From NCBI RefSeq assembly GCF_900141705.1, contig NZ_FQYM01000001.1:248001-312000 (forward strand): a stretch of DNA of 64,000 nt. Direction: 5' to 3'. Both the position numbers and the translations under genes were made by a program. Position 1 is the stretch's first letter. Every line of letters starts with the position of its first letter. The notes under the pieces were generated by a model that searched no databases, was not told the origin of the DNA, and worked only from the letters and a program-made list of their open reading frames with translations. This DNA comes from Fibrobacter sp. UWP2. GTDB lineage: Bacteria; Fibrobacterota; Fibrobacteria; Fibrobacterales; Fibrobacteraceae. This document shows positions 15,859 through 25,153 of the stretch, in pieces.

Positions 15859-18606
15859 ATGAACTTTTTGAACAAGAAACCCGTATTCTTCGCGGCCATG
15901 GCCGTGCTGTTCTTCGCGATTCTCCTCATTGTTTTTAGGGAGTTCGTCTTCGATTCCAACCAGCTGATGCTGAATTCCGACCAGCTCAACGGCATTGGCA
16001 GCCGCATTTTGCGTGCCGAGAATGTCGTCGTCACCGAATGGGACGACAGCCGACTGGGGGGCGTCCCCACAATTGACGCACTGTTCGCCGATGCCTACCA
16101 CCCGCTAGTCTGGACACAATTCCTAATGGACCCCGCCCGCGCCGTGGGCTTCAAGTTCATCTTGACCGTCTGGGTTGCCTTCATGAGCGCCATGCTTTTG
16201 GCGTGGAACCTGACCGGCAACAAATGGTGGGGCGCACTGCTCGGTTTCTTGTACGCGTTCTCGCCCGAATACTTCACCTACATTTACGGTGGACACGACG
16301 GCAAAATGATGGTGTTCGCCATCGCGCCTCTCGCCCTCCTCGCCATCCGTAAAGTCGTACGCGAGGCAAGCATCGGTTACCTGATCGTTTTAGCCCTGAG
16401 CATCACCTGGATGATCCTGGGTTCCCACCTGCAGCTCACCTACATGTTCCTGTGGGGCGCCGGATTCTACACGCTGTACGAGGTGGCGTTCCACTGCGAC
16501 GGCTTAAAGACCCGCGGCAAGCGCATTGGCCTTGCGGCAGCAGGACTCGCCTTCGGACTCGCCTTGAGCTGTTTCCAGGTCGTCCCGCCATATATTTACA
16601 CCACCACGCAATCGGTACGCGGCGAAGGCGACCACACCAACTACGGCCACGCCACCAGCTGGTGCCTGCACCAAGAAGAACTCATGCAAATGGTGCTGCC
16701 CGGGTTCATTGGCGTCGACGTTTACGAGCGAGACGAAAAGACGAACGACCTCAACGGCAGCTCGTTTGTGAACGTTACCATGCAGGACTACCGCAAGATG
16801 ATGGAATCTGGTTCCCAGGGGAGCCCGTTCTACTGGGGTCACAACAGCTTCAAGTTGGACCATAACAACGCCGGCGCCCTCCTCACCTTCCTCGGTTTCC
16901 TCTGCCTGTTCCTCCCCGGCAAGCGCCGCTGGGCGTGTTTCTGGGGTCTCGGCGCCGTCCTCGCCCTCAGTTACGGCATGGGCGTCCATTCACCGCTATT
17001 CAAGCTATGGTACAACATACTCCCCGGCGCCAAGAATTTCCGCGCCCCGGGCATGTCGATGTTCTGGCTCCCGCTCCTCCTCGTGATGATGGCAGGTCCC
17101 GTACTCAAGGCGTTTACCGACGACACCGCCGAAGCACTTAAGAGCCGCAGGGCGCTCCTCCATGGCGCCGCAATGTTCGCCCTCCTGCTTGTGCTCGCCG
17201 TTGTCGCCCGTTTCAATTGGACTCTCTTCATCGGCCCGTTCGGTCTTGTGGTTTCTGTCCTATACGCAGTCGCATGCCTCGGCATCATGAGCATTGACGA
17301 CCAAGGGAAGGATTTCAGCGTCAATAATTTTGTGGACGCCTTCAAGAACAAGCTCCCTGGCACAAAGCGCGCTGTGCAAGCTTGCATCGTTTTGGGATTC
17401 GCCTTTATCGGGGTATTCCTCATGAGCGGGCAGAACCTGATGAACGACCCCATCGCCGCGCCGTACTTTAAGCCACTGAACGAAATCGTGATGAACGCAA
17501 CCGCGGGCAAGGTTATCCCTGGATTCATCTTGATTTTCGCCATCATGGCCGTCGCCATCGGCACATTCAAATGGAAAGGCAACATTGCAGCCAAGGCCGC
17601 CATCCTCGCCATTGCCGCCGCGGTGGAACTGTTCTTTATTGACGGAGCCTTTGTGCAGAATGTCGCCAAGGCCGAATACCTGCAGCCAAACAACGGAATT
17701 GCCAACGCCATCAAGGCGCCGTACAAAGCTGACCCGCAAAACACCCCCCGCGTGCTGAGCCTTTCCCGCTCGCAGGCATTGAGCGGCAACAGTTTCCCGC
17801 AATACCACATGCGCAACGCCGCTGGCATCCACGACAACGAACTCGCCTCCTACCGCGAATTCCGCGGCGGGCAGCAAAACGAGAACTTCTTGCAGAACAT
17901 CAACAACCCCGATGCAGCCCATCCGTTCCTCGACCTCATGAACATTGGCGCCATCATCTTTGATACACAGCGCGGCACCACCTACATGCCGATTCCCACC
18001 GCCATGGGCGAAGCCTACATTTACGGTGAATCTGTCGTGATGAGCGATGCCGAAGCCATCAGCACCTTAAAGACCAAGGCCGCCATCCGCAAGCCCAAGG
18101 CCCCGGAGCCCGCCGTCACCGAATCCGCCGACACTACTGCTGCAGCACCTGCCGACAGCACCGACGCCGATTCCACGCAAACCGCCGAGGTCGAGCCCGA
18201 CGACGACCCCAACGCCTTCTATTACCGCGAAAAGGTGATCCTCTCCGAAGCACCGGAACACGCTGGCCAAGGCGGCGTCGCCCAAGGTTATGCCAAACTG
18301 GTCGAAAGTCCCAAGATGGACACGCAAGTGTTCCAGGTCGAGAGCGACCGCGACGGATTCATGGTCGTCGCCGGCAACTACCATCCCTACTGGCACGCGA
18401 CAGTCAACGGTGCTCCGGCGAAGGTCTACAAGGCGTTCGGTTCCCTCCGCGCCGTCGAGATTCCCAAGGGCAAATCCGAAGTGCGCATGGAATACCGCAG
18501 CACTCCGTTCCACGCCTGCCTCAAGGTGAGCCTGGTCGCCGCCATTCTCCTTATTGCCCTCGGCATCTTTGCCACGGCAAAATGCAAAAAAAAACCATCG
18601 GCTTGA
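15859..18606 (+). CDS. YfhO-family polytopic membrane protein
   Basis: A 915-aa inner-membrane protein of the YfhO type (GT-C-like fold). The first ~550 residues hold about a dozen hydrophobic helices around a large loop with GGVPTIDALFADAYHPL, EYFTYIYGGHDGKMM and NFRAPGMSMFWLPLL. The C-terminal ~300 residues are mostly soluble and end in one more membrane helix (LKVSLVAAILLIALGIFA). YfhO in Bacillus is needed to glycosylate lipoteichoic acid; in this Gram-negative setting a lipid-linked sugar transfer to an envelope glycan is inferred. An acidic, Ala/Thr-rich insert (about residues 750-795, EPAVTESADTTAAAPADST) breaks the C-terminal domain and looks like a flexible linker. Confidence 0.8.
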   Translation: MNFLNKKPVFFAAMAVLFFAILLIVFREFVFDSNQLMLNSDQLNGIGSRILRAENVVVTEWDDSRLGGVPTIDALFADAYHPLVWTQFLMDPARAVGFKFILTVWVAFMSAMLLAWNLTGNKWWGALLGFLYAFSPEYFTYIYGGHDGKMMVFAIAPLALLAIRKVVREASIGYLIVLALSITWMILGSHLQLTYMFLWGAGFYTLYEVAFHCDGLKTRGKRIGLAAAGLAFGLALSCFQVVPPYIYTTTQSVRGEGDHTNYGHATSWCLHQEELMQMVLPGFIGVDVYERDEKTNDLNGSSFVNVTMQDYRKMMESGSQGSPFYWGHNSFKLDHNNAGALLTFLGFLCLFLPGKRRWACFWGLGAVLALSYGMGVHSPLFKLWYNILPGAKNFRAPGMSMFWLPLLLVMMAGPVLKAFTDDTAEALKSRRALLHGAAMFALLLVLAVVARFNWTLFIGPFGLVVSVLYAVACLGIMSIDDQGKDFSVNNFVDAFKNKLPGTKRAVQACIVLGFAFIGVFLMSGQNLMNDPIAAPYFKPLNEIVMNATAGKVIPGFILIFAIMAVAIGTFKWKGNIAAKAAILAIAAAVELFFIDGAFVQNVAKAEYLQPNNGIANAIKAPYKADPQNTPRVLSLSRSQALSGNSFPQYHMRNAAGIHDNELASYREFRGGQQNENFLQNINNPDAAHPFLDLMNIGAIIFDTQRGTTYMPIPTAMGEAYIYGESVVMSDAEAISTLKTKAAIRKPKAPEPAVTESADTTAAAPADSTDADSTQTAEVEPDDDPNAFYYREKVILSEAPEHAGQGGVAQGYAKLVESPKMDTQVFQVESDRDGFMVVAGNYHPYWHATVNGAPAKVYKAFGSLRAVEIPKGKSEVRMEYRSTPFHACLKVSLVAAILLIALGIFATAKCKKKPSA

Positions 18607-18626
18607 TGGTCTCTCTAAAAAAATTT

Positions 18627-18655
18627 AAGCCGGTTACTAGGTAGCCGGCTTTTTT
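18627..18655. terminator. Bidirectional intrinsic terminator
   Basis: AAGCCGG (18627-18633) pairs with CCGGCTT (18645-18651), with TAC/GTA inside, and T-runs lie on both sides. It serves the YfhO-like gene on the plus strand and the lipoprotein gene on the minus strand. Confidence 0.75.
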
Positions 18656-18679
18656 GTTGGTTGTTTTTTTACGAGGGCA

Positions 18680-19657
18680 TTACTTGATGCCGCTAAACAT
18701 CACGTCGACAATTCCGCCTGCAAACGCCTTGGCTTCAGAAGCGAGGGAAGCTTCCTTCTTGAGCGGGATTCCCTGTTCCTTTTTCATCTGGAGAATCAAT
18801 TCCTCGATGCAGTAGTCGTCGTAATCCGTGGTCTTCCAGTAGTTGTCAAAAACAAATTCCTCATCCTTGCTTGCTTCAAAGTCATCATAGGCGGCTTCGC
18901 AGTCAGCCTTTTCAAACGCATAGCGAATGTTGAACTTGATCGGGCAGGATTTATTCTTGTAGCTCACCGTGTAGGAGCCCGAGGATTCCTTGAGTTCGTT
19001 GATCTTGATAACCACGAGGCCGTCGTACATCGACATCTCGTCGCAATCCGAGGCGCGGATGTCGTTGAGCATCGTCTTTGCGCTGAACTCGTCATCCGGC
19101 CCTAAAAAGCGCTTGTAAAAACCGCTCAATAGCGAATCGTATTCGGCGAGGGCGGAATTGCTGTTGTAGAACGAAGCGTAGAAATCCTTCAAGAAGCACT
19201 TGCCGCTGTAACGGAACACCTTCTTGAACATGTTGTACGAGGTGAGCCTCTGTGCATTTTGGATGCTCTTCTTGTCGTTATCCGGATCCAGCCAGTCGCC
19301 TACCGGGAACTTCTTGCCGCTAAAGGTGTAGTTTTGAGTTTCTTCACCGTCATCGACAGTAATTGTCGACTTCTTGATGAACGCCGTAACGGGTTCCACA
19401 TCTTCATCGCCCCTGCTCCAAACCAAGTTGCCCAATGTGCCCACCTTGCAAACCGGCTTGTAAAAGGCCATCGTCGAATCCTTGGACTTGTAGGCATACA
19501 TGCCCTTCTCCAAGTCAATCTCGAAAGAGCCCTCGAGATTGAATGCAGAAGACACGACTTCTTCGTCGCCGCTGCTGCTGTCGTCGCCGCAGCCCACCAA
19601 GGAGACTGCGCCCAAAGCGAGGGCAAAGGCTGGAATAATCTTGACAAATTGATTCAT
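18680..19657 (-). CDS. Lipoprotein of unknown function
   Basis: A 325-aa lipoprotein with signal peptide, lipobox (AVSLVGC, Cys about residue 23) and the usual GDDSSSGDEE tether. The mature part has seven or more cysteines (KPVCKV, GKCFL, ASDCDE, KSCP, KADCEA, DDYCIEE), suggesting several disulphide bonds, and many aromatic residues. No domain is recognised. It starts 12 nt upstream of nothing but the HAD gene's stop region, so the two minus-strand genes may be one unit. Confidence 0.7.
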   Translation of the reverse strand: MNQFVKIIPAFALALGAVSLVGCGDDSSSGDEEVVSSAFNLEGSFEIDLEKGMYAYKSKDSTMAFYKPVCKVGTLGNLVWSRGDEDVEPVTAFIKKSTITVDDGEETQNYTFSGKKFPVGDWLDPDNDKKSIQNAQRLTSYNMFKKVFRYSGKCFLKDFYASFYNSNSALAEYDSLLSGFYKRFLGPDDEFSAKTMLNDIRASDCDEMSMYDGLVVIKINELKESSGSYTVSYKNKSCPIKFNIRYAFEKADCEAAYDDFEASKDEEFVFDNYWKTTDYDDYCIEELILQMKKEQGIPLKKEASLASEAKAFAGGIVDVMFSGIK

Positions 19658-19676
19658 TGAACAACCTCAATAAGTA

Positions 19677-20465
19677 TTATGATAAAAATCCGTCAAAGTC
19701 GATTTCTTTTACGTTCTCTACAACATACTCGGGTTTGACCTCGAGTTTTTCCAAATCGGACCTTTTGGTCTCGCCGCAAAGAGGCAACACAAAACGGCAA
19801 CCAGAACGTTTCGCCAATTCAAAATCCGTGTAAAGCCGGTCACCCACAAACAAGATCTCTTCGGGTTCAAACTTTTTGAGAAGCCCCTCAAGCATCGCCG
19901 GATTCGGCTTGCCAAAGCTTCGTTCGGGTTCCACGCCGTACGCCGTTTTGAGAAGTGCCATGAAACTCCCGATATCGGGCACCGGACCGCGGGCATCGGG
20001 GCAAACAAAGTCGGTGTGCGTCACCCAGAACGGGATTTTACGCTGCACGCGGAAACTGAGTTCGCAAAGCTCGCGGTAGTCAAAGCTGTTGTGGTAAGCC
20101 ACTAGCACCAGTTCCGTATCTTCTACAGAGGGGCGCAGGTTCAAGCTGGGGTCTTGCGCAGCAAACCACTCGTACACTTCGGGGTTCGCAAAAAAGAAGA
20201 CATTCTTGATTCCCTTTTCGTGGATGGCATCCAAAGATAGGGACAACGCCGAAATAATGGAGTCCCCCTTTAAGGGAAGACCCATGACCTTGAGGCGATT
20301 CTCGTAAAAAACCGGGGATTTGCTGGTATTGTTGCTCAAGTAGTAAACAGGCACCTGTTTGGCAACCCGCTTTACCGTCTCGACGGCACCAGGATACGGG
20401 CGACCGCTCAAATAAAGCGTCCCATCCAGGTCAAAAACGACTGCCTTTACCGGTTTGTGGCTCAT
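19677..20465 (-). CDS. HAD-superfamily IIA phosphatase (NagD-like)
   Basis: A 262-aa sugar-phosphatase-type HAD enzyme. Motif I is VVFDLDGTLYLSG with the nucleophile Asp, motif II YLSNNTSKSP, a lysine in FGKPNPAMLEGLL and motif III LFVGDRLYTDFELAKRSG. The large cap between motifs II and III places it in subclass IIA with NagD, AraL and pyridoxal phosphatase. The exact substrate cannot be read from the sequence. ATG 20465 follows TAGATTTA by 6 nt and lies 48 bp from the divergent rsmE start. Confidence 0.85.
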   Translation of the reverse strand: MSHKPVKAVVFDLDGTLYLSGRPYPGAVETVKRVAKQVPVYYLSNNTSKSPVFYENRLKVMGLPLKGDSIISALSLSLDAIHEKGIKNVFFFANPEVYEWFAAQDPSLNLRPSVEDTELVLVAYHNSFDYRELCELSFRVQRKIPFWVTHTDFVCPDARGPVPDIGSFMALLKTAYGVEPERSFGKPNPAMLEGLLKKFEPEEILFVGDRLYTDFELAKRSGCRFVLPLCGETKRSDLEKLEVKPEYVVENVKEIDFDGFLS

Positions 20466-20471
20466 GTACTT

Positions 20472-20479
20472 TAAATCTA
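20472..20479 (-). promoter_or_regulatory. -7 element of the HAD phosphatase gene
   Basis: On the minus strand TAGATTTA ends 6 nt before the ATG at 20465. It sits back to back with the rsmE promoter in a 48-bp divergent gap. Confidence 0.4.
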
Positions 20480-20501
20480 GCAAAAAGACGCCGGAGTTTT
20501 T

Positions 20502-20509
20502 TATTTTTG
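20502..20509 (+). promoter_or_regulatory. -7 element of rsmE
   Basis: TATTTTTG, a full TAnnTTTG match, ends 4 nt before the ATG at 20514. Confidence 0.45.
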
Positions 20510-20513
20510 GGGC

Positions 20514-21233
20514 ATGAAGACTCCCGATAGCCGTTTTTACTGCCCGCTCATTACCTGTGGCAACATCGTGCTCGACGAAAACGAAAGTTCCCACGCCGTA
20601 CGCGTATGCCGCGCCGCCGTGGGCGACACTCTGGAGCTCTGCGACGGGCTCGGCCACTACGCCGACGCGACCATCGTGAAAGCCGACGCCAAGGCATGCG
20701 AAGTACGGGTCGACTCGGTAGAGGACGCCCCGCGCCCGCGACCGCACGTAAGCCTTGCCATCGGCTGCCTCAAGGACGACGCCCTCGAGGAGGTCGTTTT
20801 CCATGCCGCCCAAACCGAAATCGAGAGCATCGTGTTTTTGCGCACCGACTATTCGCAGGAGCCCAAGAACTCGGACCTGCACAAGCAAGTGCGCCGCTCC
20901 GAACTCAAAAGCCTGGTAAGCCTAAAGCAATCCAAAAAGCCGTGGCTCACACGCATCGAGGGCCCCGTTGAATTCGACAAGTGGCTCGAGACGTACCAGG
21001 GCGACTTGGTCCTGTGCGACATTGACGGCGAAAAGGATTTTTGCGTGGACCCTGTTTCGGGAGACACGACCCCCGTTACGCTCCTGGTGGGACCCGAGGG
21101 TGGTTTCTCGCCCCGCGAAATCGAGCTCGTAAAAAAACACGCAGGCGGAAAAATCCACCTGCTCAACTTAGGGAGCACAAGGCTTCGCGCAAGGACAGCT
21201 GCCGTTGTTGCCCTCGGCCGCATTTTACGCTAA
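20514..21233 (+). CDS. rsmE: 16S rRNA m3U1498 methyltransferase RsmE
   Basis: A 239-aa SPOUT-class enzyme that methylates N3 of U1498 in 16S rRNA. The N-terminal PUA-like part (HAVRVCRAAVGDTLELCDG) is followed by the SPOUT domain with IGCLKDDALEEVVFHAAQ, the family motif RSELKSLVSLKQSKK, the SAM-binding knot LLVGPEGGFSPREIELV and LLNLGSTRLRARTAAVVALG. The usual LRxETA is here LRARTA, so the Glu is replaced by Arg/Ala context. Length matches the family. It ends just before a bidirectional hairpin terminator. Confidence 0.9.
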   Translation: MKTPDSRFYCPLITCGNIVLDENESSHAVRVCRAAVGDTLELCDGLGHYADATIVKADAKACEVRVDSVEDAPRPRPHVSLAIGCLKDDALEEVVFHAAQTEIESIVFLRTDYSQEPKNSDLHKQVRRSELKSLVSLKQSKKPWLTRIEGPVEFDKWLETYQGDLVLCDIDGEKDFCVDPVSGDTTPVTLLVGPEGGFSPREIELVKKHAGGKIHLLNLGSTRLRARTAAVVALGRILR

Positions 21234-21240
21234 AGCAAAA

Positions 21241-21261
21241 GCGCGGTTCCAAGAACCGCGC
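21241..21261. terminator. Bidirectional hairpin terminator
   Basis: GCGCGGTTC (21241-21249) pairs perfectly with GAACCGCGC (21253-21261), 3-nt loop. The T-run is better on the minus strand (TTTTGCTTTA), so it mainly ends the envelope operon but also closes rsmE. Confidence 0.7.
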
Positions 21262-21271
21262 CAATCTTTAT

Positions 21272-22444
21272 TTATTTGCAAGCCTTGGTAAAGGCGTCAA
21301 AGATCTTTGTGGCGGGAAGCTTTTGAACCGCCTTCGACTGGGCGGCGTCCGCATCTCGTCCTACGCCTTGGGCGTTCTCGGTCAGCTGGACCTTGCCCGA
21401 TTCAAGAGTCGCCGTTACGCGCGAAGTGCAAAGTGTCTTGCCGCTGTTGAACTTGTCACTGAACGTGAGTTTTGCCGAGAGCTTGGGGAGTCCCGGCTTG
21501 TCGAGCGTCGGGAGACCCGAATCGTTCAAGTACTTTTGCAAAGCGCCGCACGCTTCGGCAGGACCATCACAAACAAACTGGAATGTGCAGCTGCTCTTGT
21601 CGCTCGCATAGCTCACCGTTTGCGTAATGAAGTTCGCCGTACGCACATACTTGAAGTTCAAGTCGGCATGCACGGTCACTTCGCCTGTGGGCTTTCTCTT
21701 TTTTACCTGGGCAAGCGAGAATACGGCTTCGCCCGAGGCATTCGTCTTTTCGTGGGCCAAGTCCTTGTTGTCTTGCGTCAAGGCTATCGGGAACGCTTCT
21801 ACCGGGCCAGCCACGTCAGTGATGGTCACCATCAAGGCCTCGCTGGTCAAATCGGTTTCCATTTTGACTGTCGAAAGGTTCGTCACCACAAAATCCACCA
21901 GCTTGCCCATGGCCGTTTCCAGCTTGAGCTCCGGCGGGATTTTTTGCAGGCAAGAGAGATTCTCAAGGTTGAAGGCGTATTCGTCGGCAAGTTTTTCAAA
22001 GGCAATCATGTCCGTCGTCATTTTGCGGTAATCGCCATTTAAAATGTCCTTGCGGATAATTGGGTCCAGTTCCTTCATTTTGTCTTGAACCGCAGCCAAA
22101 TCCACACGAATCTTGGACGCCATCTGTTCGGTATCCACCGAGGCGGTCGCCTGGAACATGCCATCTTGCTTGGGGCCGTGGATAATTTTGGCGCCCTTGA
22201 TGACGATGTCGGTAGACACCTTCTTTTTGCTCAAAACCGATTCCGAAATGTTGCCCGCTGCATCCTCGGTCTTTGTCACGGCAAACTCAGACTCCACCCT
22301 AGAGCGGAGTTGTTTGGCAAGGCCGTCCATGGCAAGCTGGTCGGCTTCCTTTTGCGATTTTTTTGAAACCGCCGTATAGGAGACTGTTGCCGCCGAAGCC
22401 ATGGTGGCAAGAGCGAGTAGTACCGCGACAATTAACTTATTCAT
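21272..22444 (-). CDS. Exported LPP20-like protein
   Basis: A 390-aa exported protein with a signal peptide (VAVLLALATMASA). Residues ~25-110 resemble the LPP20/FlgT-like fold (SKKSQKEADQLAMDGLAKQLRSRVESEF, then VSTDIVIKGAKIIHG, GMFQATASVDTEQMA). The rest is beta-rich with a disulphide-like Cys set (SSCTFQFVCDGPAEACGAL). It is the last gene of a three-gene operon; its ATG lies 1 nt after the stop of the DUF6175-like gene. It has no lipobox, unlike its neighbours, so it may be a soluble periplasmic partner. Function unknown. Confidence 0.65.
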   Translation of the reverse strand: MNKLIVAVLLALATMASAATVSYTAVSKKSQKEADQLAMDGLAKQLRSRVESEFAVTKTEDAAGNISESVLSKKKVSTDIVIKGAKIIHGPKQDGMFQATASVDTEQMASKIRVDLAAVQDKMKELDPIIRKDILNGDYRKMTTDMIAFEKLADEYAFNLENLSCLQKIPPELKLETAMGKLVDFVVTNLSTVKMETDLTSEALMVTITDVAGPVEAFPIALTQDNKDLAHEKTNASGEAVFSLAQVKKRKPTGEVTVHADLNFKYVRTANFITQTVSYASDKSSCTFQFVCDGPAEACGALQKYLNDSGLPTLDKPGLPKLSAKLTFSDKFNSGKTLCTSRVTATLESGKVQLTENAQGVGRDADAAQSKAVQKLPATKIFDAFTKACK

Positions 22445-22445
22445 A

Positions 22446-23411
22446 TTATTGTATCTCGAGAATAATCAGTTTCTTTGTGATATTCTGCTTACGCACCTTG
22501 GCAAGGTTCTCCAAGCCTTCATAGAACACACTATAAACCATCTGGGCATCATCGTAAGTGTTCGGATCGGCAAATACGAGCACGTCAAACGTATTGCGGC
22601 TCATCGAAATCACCTGCATCTTGTTGAACTTCTTGCGAATCTGGACAGAAACCATGTTGGAGATTTCTTCGGCCTGTTCATCGGTAAATTCACCCGTCAA
22701 GTGAGCCACCACCTTGTACTGCACGCCCTTCTCGAGGTCAGCAGCCAAACGGTCACGCACCTTGTTTTCGAGTTTTACAATCGCCTCTTGCATGGCTTTT
22801 TGCACCAGCACGCGCATGCCCTCACCCTCGTCCTTCATGCGGACAGACTCACTGGCGAGCAAGTTGGCGGTCGAGGCTTCGGTAGCATTCAAATCAATGA
22901 CGATGTTCTCGTCTTGAATGCTGCCAGAATAAGTGATATTGATGTCGGCACCAACGCTCAAGCCTGCCACATAGGCCAAGTCTTCATCGTTACCGGCAAT
23001 ATCGTTTTGCAACTGCACCACTTCATCGAGTTGTGCCTGGCTTTCGAGGCCAATCACGCTGTAGTCTCGAGTCGAGAGGTAAGCGTTGATGACTTCCATG
23101 GCAGTCTTTGCAAGCGGGTTCTTGCGAATCACTTCAATAGAAGGATTGTCTGTCCTGCCCATGGCCGGGGCGACAAGCACCGTGGGGCGGGACTTGAACT
23201 TGGCATTGGACACAGCAATGGTGGGGGTTCCAGCATCGTCATTCTTTTTTATAGAACCTGTGGCAGATTCGCCAAACTCCTGGTCGGCGGCGTCGTAAGC
23301 GGCGGCGGCACGCTGGCGGGCAGGGTCGTTGTTCTCAGGCGGGTTCGATGCGCATGCGGCAAACGCCAACACAGAACCACAAGCCAAAATCATCTTCATG
23401 TTCTTTTTCAT
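22446..23411 (-). CDS. DUF6175-like lipoprotein
   Basis: A 321-aa lipoprotein with signal peptide and lipobox (SVLAFAAC, Cys about residue 20). The mature domain has RPTVLVAPAMGRTDNPS, MEVINAYLSTRDYSVIGLES, GADINITYSGSI and a C-terminal part with TGEFTDEQAEEISNMV. This resembles DUF6175-type and CsgG-neighbour proteins that form envelope assemblies, but I cannot be sure of the family. It sits 9 nt after the FecR-domain gene and 1 nt before the LPP20-like gene. Confidence 0.55.
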   Translation of the reverse strand: MKKNMKMILACGSVLAFAACASNPPENNDPARQRAAAAYDAADQEFGESATGSIKKNDDAGTPTIAVSNAKFKSRPTVLVAPAMGRTDNPSIEVIRKNPLAKTAMEVINAYLSTRDYSVIGLESQAQLDEVVQLQNDIAGNDEDLAYVAGLSVGADINITYSGSIQDENIVIDLNATEASTANLLASESVRMKDEGEGMRVLVQKAMQEAIVKLENKVRDRLAADLEKGVQYKVVAHLTGEFTDEQAEEISNMVSVQIRKKFNKMQVISMSRNTFDVLVFADPNTYDDAQMVYSVFYEGLENLAKVRKQNITKKLIILEIQ

Positions 23412-23420
23412 AAGGACCTC

Positions 23421-24962
23421 TTATTCTTCCTTCAACATTCCTCTTTGCTTGACCATGTCGTATTCCTCTTCCAGGCTCACGAGATTCTCGCCGCCCTGGT
23501 GGTTACGCGGGTTGCAATAAACTTCATACGTCTTCTTGGCACTGTATGTTTTGCCATTCTGGGTTGTCACAACGACTTCGAAGTTCGCAATCGTATTTTG
23601 CGGAATCTTCGCCGAGAACTCGTAACTAAGCGAATTGATGGCATTGGCGTTCACCGTTTCGACAACAGCGCCCTTGCGCTTTAACACAATGGACTTGATC
23701 TGACCCAGGTCGCCCGCCGTAATTCCAGAAAGGTTGACCTTCATATTTGCCGTATATTCGCCCGTGTGGTGGACGCGTTCGGAACGCGCACCGCCAAACT
23801 TGACAGACAACTTCACATCCTTTGCCGCAGGAGCGGCCTGGCTTTGCGCAGCCGGCTTTGCCGTCTCAGCCGCAGGCTCAGCTGCGGGCTGTTCGGCGGC
23901 AGGTTCGCCTTGTGCTGTCGGAGCCACGTAATTCGTGGTCCACATAAAGCACGGGATTTCCACGTCACCGTCGCTGCAGCTGGCGAGGAAGCGCTTGGTT
24001 CCATAAGCGTCATCACCCCATTCAAAGGTACGCTGGTAAACGCCGTTTGCACCAACCGTATCTACTTCGCCAAGCACCGTCACAATCACGCCCGGGTTCA
24101 CACGGGCCTGCAACGTCACGTTCGGGAAAAACACCTCGGCAGGCAGCGCCGAAGCCTGGAAACGCAAGTTCTTTTCGAATGCGGCACGGCGTTCCTTGTA
24201 GCTAGCATCGAACTTTTTCAAGACAGCCGAAAGTTCCTTCGCCACATCGGCTTCGGGAGCCGCCGCCAGCAAAGAGTCCAATGTCTTGGAAAGGGCTCCC
24301 GTACCAGAAGCGCCCAAGTCCATCTTCACAACACCCTGCTTTTCGTCAACGACCACCGTCTGGTTCGCGGTAATGGATTCCACTTTGCCACTCTTATTGT
24401 CGGTAACATCGATCCGGCCTTCCTTCAAGGAGGCGACCATCTTGCCGTTCACTGCACCGACAAAGCCCGCCGTACCACGAATGGCAGCCACGGCCGTACC
24501 GGTCCTGAATTCCATGGTATTGCCGTCCACCTGCTTTTGAACGTCAAATCGCACTTGACCGTTTTCAATCTTAATCGAGATTCTCTTGTTCAAGGAATCC
24601 AACATTTCCACGGTAAGCGTGACGTCAGAACGTTCCGTAATCCACAAAGAAGAACCATCCTCCACCGCCAAAACGGCCTCGGACTCCACCGCCGTACGAA
24701 TTCTGTTATTTTCAACGACCTTTTGCCCCGTAATCAAGCGCTTCCAGGTTTCGCCCTGATTCTTGGACAACTCGGTTTCACCAACCGACTTACGGACCTT
24801 GGCCTTTATTTTGGACTTTACAGGAGCATCTTCGTCAGGAGCTACTGCGGAAGCTTCATTTTGCGCCATTGCTTTGGGATTGGGTTCCTCTTTGCATCCT
24901 GCAATCACAAGAGCGGCCGAAACCGTAGCCGTCAAAAGAAGAGATTTTCGTAAGAACTTCAT
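23421..24962 (-). CDS. FecR-domain lipoprotein
   Basis: A 513-aa lipoprotein (lipobox LVIAGC). Residues ~40-215 are a FecR-like domain: KAKVRKSVGETELS, TGQKVVENNRIRTAVESEAVLAVED, IENGQVRFDVQK, FRTGTAVAAIRGTAGFVG and ASLKEGRIDVTD. A helical region, an Ala/Pro/Glu-rich linker (about 375-405) and an Ig-like end domain follow. FecR domains sense or scaffold at the envelope; there is no anti-sigma helix or sigma gene nearby, so a structural role is more likely than transcriptional control. The ATG at 24962 follows TATATTTG by 6 nt and starts the operon. Confidence 0.7.
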   Translation of the reverse strand: MKFLRKSLLLTATVSAALVIAGCKEEPNPKAMAQNEASAVAPDEDAPVKSKIKAKVRKSVGETELSKNQGETWKRLITGQKVVENNRIRTAVESEAVLAVEDGSSLWITERSDVTLTVEMLDSLNKRISIKIENGQVRFDVQKQVDGNTMEFRTGTAVAAIRGTAGFVGAVNGKMVASLKEGRIDVTDNKSGKVESITANQTVVVDEKQGVVKMDLGASGTGALSKTLDSLLAAAPEADVAKELSAVLKKFDASYKERRAAFEKNLRFQASALPAEVFFPNVTLQARVNPGVIVTVLGEVDTVGANGVYQRTFEWGDDAYGTKRFLASCSDGDVEIPCFMWTTNYVAPTAQGEPAAEQPAAEPAAETAKPAAQSQAAPAAKDVKLSVKFGGARSERVHHTGEYTANMKVNLSGITAGDLGQIKSIVLKRKGAVVETVNANAINSLSYEFSAKIPQNTIANFEVVVTTQNGKTYSAKKTYEVYCNPRNHQGGENLVSLEEEYDMVKQRGMLKEE

Positions 24963-24968
24963 ATGCTT

Positions 24969-24976
24969 CAAATATA
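24969..24976 (-). promoter_or_regulatory. -7 element of the FecR-lipoprotein operon
   Basis: TATATTTG on the minus strand, 6 nt before the ATG at 24962; full match to TAnnTTTG. Confidence 0.5.
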
Positions 24977-25090
24977 TGTAAAATTTTAGACAAATCATAG
25001 ATAAAAGAATCGTTATAGCAAAAGCCTTAGCCCTAGTAGCGCCCCTTTTCAGATAAAATGTGCAAAAAAACACTTTTTGATAAAAATCTC

Positions 25091-25121
25091 TTGACTTTAC
25101 AAAAACATTAAAATACCTTTA
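25091..25121 (+). promoter_or_regulatory. FCB-type promoter of the LPP20 lipoprotein gene
   Basis: TTG (25091-25093), 20-nt spacer, TACCTTTA (25114-25121). A leader of about 25 nt with AAGGAG follows, so this gene is led, unlike many neighbours. Confidence 0.5.
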
Positions 25122-25153
25122 CATCAAAAGTTTAACATCTCAAGGAGAATCTC